A DNA stretch of 64,000 nt from Biomphalaria glabrata (taxonomy: Eukaryota; Mollusca; Gastropoda; Planorbidae): NCBI RefSeq assembly GCF_947242115.1, contig NC_074711.1, positions 9,292,434 to 9,356,433 of the forward strand, read 5' to 3'. This document shows, one piece after another, positions 44,187-56,600 of the stretch (position 1 is its first letter; the number at the start of each line of letters is the position of its first letter). Under the pieces are notes generated by a model. The model did no database searches. It was given only the letters and a program-made list of their open reading frames with translations, and was not told the origin of the DNA. Made by a program: the position numbers and the translations under genes.

Positions 44187-47100
44187 GACAAAATAATGTC
44201 ATGACATCTCTCTTCTTTCTTACAACTCTTGACAAAATATCCCTGACGGTCTGATGTAATGTTTTTTAATTTGCTTTTTGCGGCAATCTCCCAGTCTCTT
44301 TTTTTTTTAATGTTAAGTATATTCTTGACTTTCGCATCATCTGCCCTTAAAACTCAAGGTCTGAAAGAGATACTTTCATACTTGCCGGTACCTTTTTACT
44401 TTTATTCTTGTCAACTTAGTTCAGGATCTTAGTCACTAAAAGTTTTAAAAAACAATTTATACATTACGGTACCCTAAATATTATAACAATAATAGCATGC
44501 TTTTTTCTAATTAATTAATTTACTCTGAAGAACACCAGGTGATCCCTTTTTCATTGAGAACCAAGTTAAAAAAAATGGTACTTAGTCCAAAAAAATTTTT
44601 GCGACTTATCCAATTACATGGTAAAAATGAAGTGCACATCCTGTTTTGCACAATTAGTTTGTACTTGACTTTGTATATTTATTATTTAAATGTTCCAAAA
44701 ATCAGTTATTATTGAAAGTTAAATAAGAAAAGTACTCTTGGTACTAAATGAAAAAGTGCCGGTACCTCGAAACAGGGACATTAAGAAAATTCCGTTTTGC
44801 AAGAACTATGAGAATCTTAATGAGCCATCAAATCAAAGCACCAATGAGAAGACCTCTGTTTCTTATAAAAAGGCTAGGAGATATATTTATCCATTTTATA
44901 TACAGTATTACTTTGCTAAATCTAAAAAAAAATATGGCAAGCTCCTGCCTTTACCCGGATAAGCATTACTGGTATGGATTAGTTCTTGAAACAATTATAA
45001 TCCAGCAGTGCAAGCTCAATGTATCTTTTTTTTTAACTTAAAATTTATCTTCAGTGTCTTTTAGAAAACTTTCAGGAAGAAAGATAATTATTAATTTCAA
45101 GACTTTTCAATGTGTGTTGTACCTGATGATTGTTCTTTTATCTAGTCAACTCTTTAAAATCTGACTAAAACCTTGTGTGGCAGTTTTTGGCCTTGTGTTA
45201 ATTATGTGCCTCCTCCAAGCCATTACAGTATTATATTTATGTTTTGATTCTGCTCATTTAATATCTGGTCATTAACATTTGATTTGTACAACTGCTGATT
45301 AATTTTTCTACATAGATGTTAAATATGAATATCATTTTTGTTGCATGTTTGATTCTTGACTTCTGTTTCACATTTTGACTGTTTGTCCTGATTCAATTCT
45401 TTTTGAGTCGGAATTCTTCCTTTGGTTTTAATTAGGCATGAAAAAAATGAGACATCTTTGTGTAATTTTCTCCTTCTTCCTAGGTCCAACAATTTTTTTT
45501 TGAGAAAAAAAAATTTTGATATTTCTTTACATTTTTTCATAAATCATTTAAACAAATCTAATAAGTTTGAAAAGATACAACTTTACAAGCACCATGCATA
45601 TCAGCTGTTGATGTCTAATTATTATGTGTATGATTTTGCCAGAGGCTATGGATATAGTGTTTGTTTAATATTGTTTTGATTTTGCTAACCAATTTTTCTT
45701 TTCAAGGGCTTCTCCGCTCCTATACTTGTTTTTAATACATTTATGACTTGGTTATTGATTTGCCTTGTACACTCAATTCTTCCAAAGAAGTCAGTGAGTG
45801 TGTTTACTTTGTGTGCATTCACAAACTGAATGTACTTGAGGTTTGAGCTGAGACACAAGTCTGACATTTTTTTTGTTTTTTTTTTACTTTCACATTCCAT
45901 GCAAGTTTTGATTTGTAATGCCTGTGATTATGGCGACTTTGCTCCTGTAATACTTAAATAATGATGATCTGTTCAATCCAAATGTTGCTAAATTAAAGCC
46001 TATTTAAATGTCACATGACTTTTGTTTTCTTTAAGCATAATGTAGAATTTATGGAAAGATTTGATGTAAGATTTGTATAGATTGAGTACAGGTATCTGTA
46101 TATTTCTTGATACTGTTTACTACTTATCAAAATAAAAAAAACTGAAAATAAAATTTGTTACTTAAGACAAAACACATTAATTTGTAACATATTATTTTAT
46201 TATTTTCACAAAATTCAACTAACAATATGTACAGCTAAATGAATTATAACAAAAATATAATTTTCTTTACTGCCACATACATTTATTTTTACCCATGGAA
46301 CTACACAGAAAAATAATTCCTCCCATGTTGAAACACAAGTACTGGTATAATTAGAAACAAAAAAACAATTCTTCCTTTATACAGCTGACAACAACCTTTG
46401 TATGGTGATTTTTTAAAAATATAAAAATATACTCTATAAAATTACGAGACTGTGCCAAATGTTTCTAAATGTCTATTTATTTAACTATTTAATAAAGACA
46501 GCAGAAATATCTGCTATGTCTTATAAAGATTATCTAGACCAAATTAAATATTAAAAAAAATAATTCAAGCTAGAGTTTTCCCAGTGTGGACAATTTGTTA
46601 CTACCGTAATTACTTTTCCAGATATACATCAACCAGTCAATTTTCCAGGAAAATTATTAGAGCCATTTTCAAGAAACTATGTTCTTTGCTTCTGGACTTG
46701 TTTTTCCAATGAAGAATTTGCAAGTTTAAAGGAATAGTAATAAAAGAAGGATTACTTTACTTGTATGGTCTTTTTTTTTTAATGCAGGGGAAACAATCCA
46801 ATTTAAATTATTCATAAATACTATTTGGCAAAAATATTCTTTGCTGTATCCTAAACCCTTATTTAGACAAAAGTAATATTATTTAAAGTGTTTTAAAGCT
46901 AGTGAAGAAATAAGGTTGATCAGGAAGTTTCTGAGTAAAATTCATATTTTCAATACAATAAGCTGGTGTATAACCTTTATGTGACCAATAAAAAGGGGGA
47001 AAAAAAAAGTACCAGTACTGTGTAGACAGCACAATAGGCAGACATTATGACCATTCTATTCCAAGACATCCTAATATCCTGAGTAGGTATGCAGTCTCTG

Positions 47101-47195
47101 ACAGCCAGCACTATTCCTAGTTTCTAAATTTGTAATACCGGTACTGTACCTATATATGAACACACATGCATATATGAAAGCATTAAATAAATTGG

Positions 47196-47236
<41 letters not shown>

Positions 47237-47604
47237 GTAAATGAAGTGTTTAACATTATTTATTATTTAAAAAATCTTGTGAAAAAAAGTTTTAATGCTT
47301 TAATTCATTTCATGTTAATATTAATTGTTGCCCTGTATTTGTGTCATGACTAGATTATAGTGTTAATAAATCAGACAAATGTAGCTGTCAACAAACATAA
47401 GCCCCAACAAACTCTTTCATTTAGTGATGATAACTGACAAGCGTCAGATAGCTGGACTAAATGTATTCCCATCTCATGCTAGCATGTAGCAATGCTTTTA
47501 AAAGGACAGAAGGCTCAATGTTTTTTGTTTTTTTTTTAAGATTTTATGTTTGATCTAATCAAAATATCCATTGGATCAAGGTGCTAGGAATTCATGGTGA
47601 GCAT
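44187..47604. other. Convergent intergenic region between PCED1 and BORCS7
   Basis: The 3' flanks of both genes. AT-rich, with T runs and a 28-base A run at about 47202-47229. Short open frames on both strands near 44.7-45.9 kb have the composition of AT-rich non-coding DNA, and I do not call them genes. Confidence 0.4.
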
Positions 47605-50600
47605 TCAATGACTTATAGACGCAATCTGATCTTGTACTTCATCCAGGGACAGCAAGCTGTGAAATACAAACAATAGCTTCATTTCTATTTTGAATATTAA
47701 ACAAAAAAGTACATACCAGTATTAGTATTAATACTATAAATAAAAAAACAACGCTGATTTAAACATACCTTCTTTCTATTGCTGAATATCTGAAAATATT
47801 AAGAGGGACATTGTTTTAATAATTTAGTGCTATGATATAAAAATTGAAAATGTTAGAAAAATGTTACTGGTCCTGGTAATTTACAAATAATAATCGTAAT
47901 ACACGCACACTAGATATCTGTACTGCTCAATGTCCAGCATGTGGGCCCTTGTGATATTTGTTGGATTGTCTGATCAAGGTGCTATTAATCCAAAAATTTC
48001 TGTTGCTTGGACACCTATAGATGTATTGTCCAATGACGGCTCAACTGATACAGGTGATGCTGGTTTTAAAGAAAATGATACTGACCCAAAAAGACAAGAC
48101 AGATACCAGTATTGCAACGAAGAAGATACCAGTAAGCAACAAGGATTGCGTGCTGTGGTTTCATCTTGAGACAACATGATGAACAAAAACCATATATAGT
48201 TGTACCTGTACCATTCAATCTTCACAAACAGTCACTTATCTTCAATCTCATTTAGTTTATCATATATCATGAATAATTTCAATAAAGCCATCAACATCAT
48301 TTGAAGTCATGTATTAAATTACCAGCTGATTTAAAATTAAAGTTGATTTTTATTTTAGATAGGATGAAGTTTGAATTGGGTGCAGTTCTTTATAGCCATT
48401 AGGTGGCAGTATTTCTAGAAGATAAACTATGCATAAACTTTGATAAAGACAGAGGCAAGAATATTTTTGTTATACTTTTTGATGGGCATCAAAAACAAAC
48501 TATAATTTGCATGAACAAATATTTCTGCAGACATTTAAAAACCTCGTAATGACTTGAACAAATTTCAAGTCTTCCATTGATATTGTTCTTTTTTTGATAG
48601 ACATCCAGAAAGATGTTGGGAAGCACTGGTCATGTGGGAAAACAAAAATATAAAATTCTACATGGAAATAATTTTTTTTTTCTTTCTCCATGGCCAAAAG
48701 CTCCAAGAATGTTATTTCATAAAGTAACATAATGGTTTATTTTTACAAATTTAAATAGAATTCATTTTTATTTAAATAACAATTGTAACTTAAATACTTA
48801 CTGGAATTCCAGTTGTGATCGAAGAAGATCCATTTTTCTCATTGTCTGCAAAAAAAAAAAAGAAGAAAAAGAAATCATTTTGAAGAATTATACCATACTC
48901 AAAGATTTATCTTTAGAAATACCTTTTAATTAACTTACATATAAAAAAAAACAACAGTTGAACAAGGTACTAAGTACTTCTAGGGACTGAACAAACCACT
49001 TGGTTATCACCAGACATATGGCTAATGGAGGACATGTCCTCTATTCATTACTATTATTACCGGTATGGGTATAAAAATAACAACTGCTAACTGAAAAATC
49101 AAACTTCATTACTATTATTACCGGTACGGGTATAAAAATAACAACTGCTAACTGAAAAATCAAACTATCTACTTAGATGTTTCACTTGATTTGTTTTAAG
49201 AGTTCTGTAACAAACAAATTAAAGCATGTAAAAAAACAGAAATGGAAAAGTGGTTTGAGTGCTGGGACAAGTCCCAAAAAGCCAGCGGAGTCTGGGAGAG
49301 CATAAGGTGCACTGACCACACTTTCCCGTGCTGGAGGCTGTCCAGGCTTGAGTAAGCTATTAAAGCACAGTGCAGGACAGGCCACTGTCCTGTTGGCTCA
49401 TATTTCTCACGGCTGTGGCCAAATTTCGATTCACGGTGCCCCCACTGCAGGGAAAAAGAGGAAACCATGCCTCATATTCTGTTTGACTGCCCCAGACTTG
49501 CTAATCTCTGTCTCGACAGGTCTGGGAAACCAAAAATTCTCGACCTGTATGGTGACATGTATGCTCTACGCAATACAGCAGGGTTTCTGTCCAGGCAGGG
49601 CTTTTGCAAGAGAGAATCTGAGCCTCTCAAGCCCTCACTCAAATGGAGTTTGATGATGATGAACTGAAAAAACAAACTATATACTTGGATGTTTCACTTG
49701 ATTGGTTATAAGAGTTGTGTAACAAACAAATTAAAGCATGTCTTAAGTAGCTTGTTAGGGGTTGAAAAAATACATATATATGGTTAACCTTCATCTAGCT
49801 ATTTTGGTACAAGCATAAGGCCCAACATAACGATGCTTGTAAACTTTTCATCATTTTCTTGCCACCAGTGATTGAGCCCAACTTCAAAGTCATTCCATAT
49901 GATATTATGATATAACAATATCAATAACAGTGCCAATGACTAGCATAATTTGATATTTGGTTGGAGCTTGGCATTAGCTTATACTATCTGGCATTATATA
50001 AAGTGGTGAGAAACAAACAAACAATGCTGTGACTTACTTCATAAGAATTCTGGATACAGTTTTCTTGTGATGCAAAGTTCTTAGCTGCTTGGGCTAAAAA
50101 CTGAAGATGATTAAAAAAAATAATGATTAAACAAAAAAATATCAGCTAGTATTTGTCACAATAAATTAAAACTAAAGAAAACCCACAAGAGTCTGTAAAC
50201 TCTAGAGGTAAATTAGTGTTGAATGACAACTAGTGACTTTTTAAATTAAAGCTTATTTTTCCAATTGGACATTAAGCTTTCCATGTCCAGAAATTCAGAA
50301 TTGTAGAACGGGAAATAAATTGTCTATGACAGTTCAAAGTGTGTATACATTTTTTTGACGCACCCAGTATATTACAATGAAGTAGCATATAATTCTATTT
50401 TCTCTGAAGGTCATGGTAAAGTTTACAATACACAACTTTCATGATAATCATGTAGCACATAATGAGAGAAACATTTTTTTGTGAAACTTTCCAGGGAAGT
50501 GCTTGTGATAATAATTATGTTAGCTACCCGGTACCAGAACATACAAATCAAGCTAAGACAATCATCAAATCTGGAAAAATATAGATTTATTAAAGTTACA

Positions 50601-53600
50601 TTTCTGAAGATAAGAGAAACTGACATGTTTTAATCAAGTCAGTATTCAGAGCCTCTGTAAAGACAGTTTCTTCTCATGTTTGTTTGACTTTCAACAAAAT
50701 AAATGTCATATATGGCATGTTTCGATTGCTCATTTAATCCATCATAAAGACTGCAAACTTCCCTCATCTTTTGAGATGCTAGATTACTCAAAGAACTAAC
50801 CAATGAGCTAGCACCAGTGTTCAAAATACTTTTTCAGGCATCTCTTAACCAGGGCAGAGTACCAAGGGACTGGAAAGAAGCTAATGTCACTCCCCCTATT
50901 TAAAAAAGCACAAAAATCTGACCCAGGAAACTACAGACCAGTATCACATGTAAGATCCTAGAACACATAATTTGTAAACCACTTAGATAAACATAATGTC
51001 CTTACTCCATACCAACATGGCTTTAGGAAATATAGATCATGTGAAACACAACTAATAAGACTATTTAATGATTTTTCAAAAGGTATAGATAACAGTGAGC
51101 AAATAGATGCTATCTTACTAGATTTTTCCAAAGCTTTTGACAAAGTTCACCACCATAGTTTGCTTAAATTTTTTTAAATATTTTGGCATTGATGGTCTAT
51201 TGCATCAGTGGATTAAAGATTTTCTGATAAGGAGAGAACAAACTGGAATAATAAATGGCTCTAAATCAATACCAATAACAGTAAACTCAGGCGTACCTCA
51301 CGGAACAGTCTTAGGTCTACTACTATTTTTTAATTTACATAAATGATTTACCTAATTGCATTAGTTCAGGAACAAAAGTCAGATTATTCGCAGACGATTG
51401 CATAATATATAGAGCAATAAAAAAAAACACAAGATACAGAAATTTTACAAATAGAATTAGATGAATTACAGAAATTTGAATCCAATTGGAGCATGTCTTT
51501 CCACCCAGAAAAATGTCAGTTATTAAGAGTAACAAACAAAAAAACTAAAGTGTAACAACATGCAGATGGTATGATGTGTTGTTATGCCGGGGATTTTACT
51601 TGAATTCAATAGTTAACAAAAATGACGATCTAGAATCACAATTGACGATTCTTTGATAAAACAAAACTCCGGAACTTTATTTAAATACAACGTAAGTACC
51701 GTTTATGTACAAATTACAAATCAATGAGCATGAAACATATTACAAAGGCTTTTCAAACAGAGCTCTTAGAAACGTGACTGTCTACTAACCAATTATTTTA
51801 TCGACTGGCATTACTTTCTTACTCCCGCCAATTCTCTGGCGCTAACTCTTTTTTAAAAAAATGTCTTTGTTTAATTTCAAATCAACCAATAGATTTCAAA
51901 CATACTAATCACGTCCCTTGGGTAAATCCTGACGTGCTGTCAAGTGTCTAAATTTGAGGGGTAAATCCCGAGGCTCATGTCGAGGGCTTATATTTCTTTC
52001 AAGTGTGAAATGTACACACAATTCTATAATGTAATCTGTGACATATTACCCCCCCCTCCATTTAGCATTTGTATGGTAATAGAAATGCTCATATGTATTA
52101 AAATTATTTAAATATACACAAAATACCATACATGAAATTATAGAAAAATGGTTGAGGTAAAACATATGACAAAATAAAGTCAACTTGGAGATAACAACAA
52201 TAATAAAAAAAAATGTAAATGCAGTGAATAAAATTATTGATGACTTTGAACACCTGTCTCACTATTCAAGTGGTTATGAAAATGAGACAATGCTTGTCAT
52301 GAACAATATCAAAAGTTGTATAAAGCATAATACTTGGATAAATTAAATCTTGAATTGAATAGGTTACTTCTCTTCATGGTGCCTTATGATGAAATTAAAA
52401 TATGACAATACAAAACTGATATACTACACCTGTGGAAGAAAAATATATATACAATTATGTTAAGAATTAAATACATCTGGAAAGTGTGTCAGCGAAGACA
52501 TTCTCACGTCCAGGAATTGTCTTGACCTCAAATTGGTAGTCTGTGAGTTGTAGACTCCAACGAGTTAAACGACTGTTCGCTAACTTCTTTGAGTTCAGAA
52601 ATGCTAGTGGTGCATGATCAGTTAGGAGTGTGAAATGAGCACCTAGTAGATATCTGGAGAACTTGGCTATGGCCCATACAATGGCTAGACATTCACGTTC
52701 GATGGTTGAGTATCTGGTTTGAGCTGGTGACAACTTCCTGCTGATGAAAAATACTGGGTGCAAAGTCACTTGGCATTTCTGTGAAGTGTCTTGGTATTTC
52801 TGCATTAGGCATGCACCTATAGCTGAAGATGAAGCATCTGTGGTGAGGTAAAATTGCTTCTCTGGATTCGGAAGTTTGAGAATAGTGTCTCTTGAGAATT
52901 CAGCTTTAATGTTCTCAATAGTGGTATGTAACTTTGTAGACCATGGAATCTTCGTTGGTTGTCCTTTCTTAGTGAGTTCAATCAATGGAGCTATGAGTGC
53001 TGTGTAACCTGGTATGAAATGTCTGTAGAAATTACACAGACCCAAAATACTTCTCACTTGCTTTTTACTGGTGGGGACTTTGATGTCTAGTATGCGTTGA
53101 ATAATGTTCTCTTGAGGTCTCAGCGAATTGTAGCTGACTTTATAACCCAGGAAGGATATTTCTGACATGGCTAGTTCTACCTTACTAGGCTTTATGGTAA
53201 AACCATGTTGTTTCAGTATGCTGAAGACTTCTTGTAGTCCTTTGATATGTTCGTTCCATGTCTTATGGAATATGCAAATGTCATCTATATATGACACTGT
53301 GTCAGCGATTGCCTAGTATGCTGTGAATGGCTCTATTAAAGGTGCTGCTGGCGTTGACTAGACCAAATGGCATGAAGTTGAAATGGAATAGTCCATAAGC
53401 TGTGGTGAATGCCGTAAACTGTTTGCATTCTTGTCTGACTGGTATTTGGTAATAACCTCTGGATAGGTCTATTTTGGTGAAGAACTTTGCCTCTGAAAAT
53501 TTGGTCATAAGATCTTCAGGATTTGGCATAGGATATGAGTCGAGTTGGGTTATTTTATTCAACTGTCTGAAGTCGACACACATTCTTGGAGTTGTCGTTT

Positions 53601-56600
53601 GCTTCCGTTAGACAAGAACTATTGGTGCAGCATATGGAGAGTTGGAATGTTCAATGATTCCTTGCTCTAATAGTTGGTTAATTTCTTGTTTAAGAAAGTC
53701 TCTGTAGTGTACTGGTAATGGATAAGGTCTTGCTTTTGTAGGCTTGGAATCAGTAAGTATTATATTGTGTTCCGCAATTGACGTTTTGCCTGGAACATCT
53801 GTAAATATGTCTGAATTTTCTTTGAGAATGGTAGTCAGTTCTTTCTGCTTTTGCGGTGCTCATTGAATTGAGTTTGATGTCTTGCCAAAATTCAGTTTGT
53901 TTGGTAGTTGTTTGTGGCATATTGATGTCGTCAAATTCAGACGTGTCATTTTCATCTTCTTCTGGTATGACTGCAAGATATGATATGGCTCTTTCATTTT
54001 GTTCTGGGCTTGTGGTACCTTCTTCAAAGTTCAACAATGGACATTTGGGAATTGGAGGTGGACTTATGACCGGTAGGGATGGGCTTGATGTAACTGGGGG
54101 TGTCCATGTTGAATGTTCTTGATTGTTGCTGGCTACTGGACTAGTAACTGGTTCTGTTGCATTCTGCATAACTTGAGTAACTGAGGTAGCCGTGTGATTA
54201 TTTTGGCTAACTTGTTCAGGTGCCAAATGTTCTTGTTGTCTGGACATGGATCTTGTCATTACTGCCAAACATTTTTGACCTTGCTCTATGGCATTTGTCC
54301 ATTCAGTAAGTTCTTGAGGAGTGCATTCTTTAACTCCTTCTATGTTTCCAATGATTAGGTCCACTGGTAGATTGGGTGTTACTAATGCTTTTGTTTGACC
54401 ACTGAAGAATGGTGTAGTAACATAAATGATGGCTTCAGGTAACTTGCTGACAGTTCCGTTGAAGGCAGTGGCTTGGACGTGGTTGCCTGTGAAATGGTTT
54501 GCGTGTACGAAGCGTTCATGTACTAATGTGGACGTGCTTCCGGTGTCACGAAGAACTTCCACCTTCTTGTCTCCTACAAAGCCTGGATAAAATTTGAGAC
54601 CGTTGGACTTTGCAATGACTGTCATAGTTGAATGCTCATTGCAATAGCTTCTGTTTGGCATATATTGTGGTCTGGAGTCCTGTGAATGACTTCTGTAGCG
54701 AGGTTTGTTATCTGGTTTATTATTTCCAGGTGTTTTGTTGAGATTGTATTGCTCTCTATTGCTGTATCTTTGAGTTGGTGATGTGGGTCTATCAAAATTT
54801 AGATTTTTGGAGACTGCCTGTTTTTTCCAACATTCATGAGTTTGGTGACCCTTTTTATGGCAAAATGAACATTCTGTGGTTCTGCTGCGGCATTGAGACG
54901 TAAAATGCCCTAGTTTATGAAATTTGTTGCATTTAACTTTGTCATCTGACTTATATCTTGCATTTTTGTCTTGAGCAAAGCAGATAAAATTTTCTTCAAC
55001 AGATGGTTTGACTGACTTGTTTGGATAGGCTGCTTTATATTGTCTGATGATCTTGGTTAATGTCTGTATATCAGTAGGATTTCTCTCTATAATGTAGGAT
55101 TGAATATCTTCTGAGTGAGCATGGGTAATGTTGTCGATAATAATATGTTGACGAAGAGCTTGGTAACTTTCTTCTATTTTTGCCATGGATACCCATCTAT
55201 CAAACCACATTGACATATTAGCTACAAAAATTTGAGGATCATCATTTTGCTGTGGCCTTTCATTATAGAATTTCTTTCTATAGTTGGCTGAAGTTGCTCC
55301 GTATTGGCGCAGTAGAGCTTCCTTGATATCAGAGTAAGTGCTGCGTTCATTGATGGACAGTTGTGAGCAAATGTTGACAGCTTTGCCAGTCAAAAGGGTG
55401 AGGAGTGAGCTCGACCAATGTGCTTCAGGTAGACCGGATGTTGTAGCTATTTCTTCAAATCTTATGAGATACGAGTCCATATTGTCAATGTTTTCGCTGA
55501 AAGCCGATATTTTGTTCATTAATCTGTATTTGTCAAACATATTTGAGTGACCTTGAATTGGAATGCTTTCTTTATTTTCATTCTTTTGTTTTTCGAATTC
55601 CATTTTTTCTTTTTCATGTTGCCTTTGTTTTTCAGCGTCTTGCCTTTGTTTTTCAGATTCTTGCTCTTGATATTCTTTTTCTTCCTGTCGATGAACCCAT
55701 TCATCTGGTTTAGGTACTTGTTTTTCTTTAGCTATGTCAAATAATTCTAACCATCTTTGTGTTCTTGTCTTTGGAGACATGTTGAAAAATATACCAACTT
55801 GGAATGTAGAAATATAGTAACGTTTTGAATATAACAAATCAATGTTAGTTATGCCGTAACTGGCTATGAAGTAGAACTTTGTTTTACAGTAGAAGTACTA
55901 CTGGAGTCGTTGTGTTCTAGAACCGGAAGCCTTATTTAATTTTTTTGTTAGTTTCTTGTATTGGAGCAAAATGTTCAATATCTGGATTTTGGCTTTATCT
56001 CAGATATAATAATAATATAGATCTAGTGACAAAGTTCTTGAAGCCTCAATTTGCTAATAAATTCTTGACAGTAGACTTGTAGTTACTGGAGTCGTATGAT
56101 TGAATATATAGATCTATTGAGCCGAGTACTTTTTACTGGTTTAACAGTTGGTTAAATCTGGTCTTCTGTTTGCTTTGTGCTGCACAAATGATTATTTACT
56201 GGTCTTCTTTATAATGCCAGTTATTTGATTTACTGGTCTTTTTTATAATGCCAGTTATTTGATTTACTGGTCTTTTATATTGCCAGTTATTTGCTTTACT
56301 GGTCTTTTATATTGCCAGTTATTATGTATATTGGTCTTATTCCTTTTGCCAATTACATGTAATAATGGATTTCGTGAGTTAGACGTAACTCTAACGAAAA
56401 TCTTTATAAAAGAATTATCGATAACCAACTGACCTGTTAAACACAGAAATTCTGTCCTCCGTTAAATAAGAATGAAGTTCCTTTGAAGAGTTTTAGAAAT
56501 TGGTCCTAGATCTTGAATAAATTTCGTTAAAAGTTGTCCATGAACTTTTATTAGTTGGAGAGTGCCAGATGTAACAACATGCAGATGGTATGATGTGTTG

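Noticed and set aside
45319-45900. Lysine-rich minus-strand frames between PCED1 and BORCS7
   Set aside because: Typical of AT-rich non-coding DNA; no motif, no conserved splice sites, and stops between them.
47930-48169. A + strand 79-codon frame within intron 3 of BORCS7
   Set aside because: No family resemblance, no splice partners, antisense to a confirmed gene; compatible with chance.
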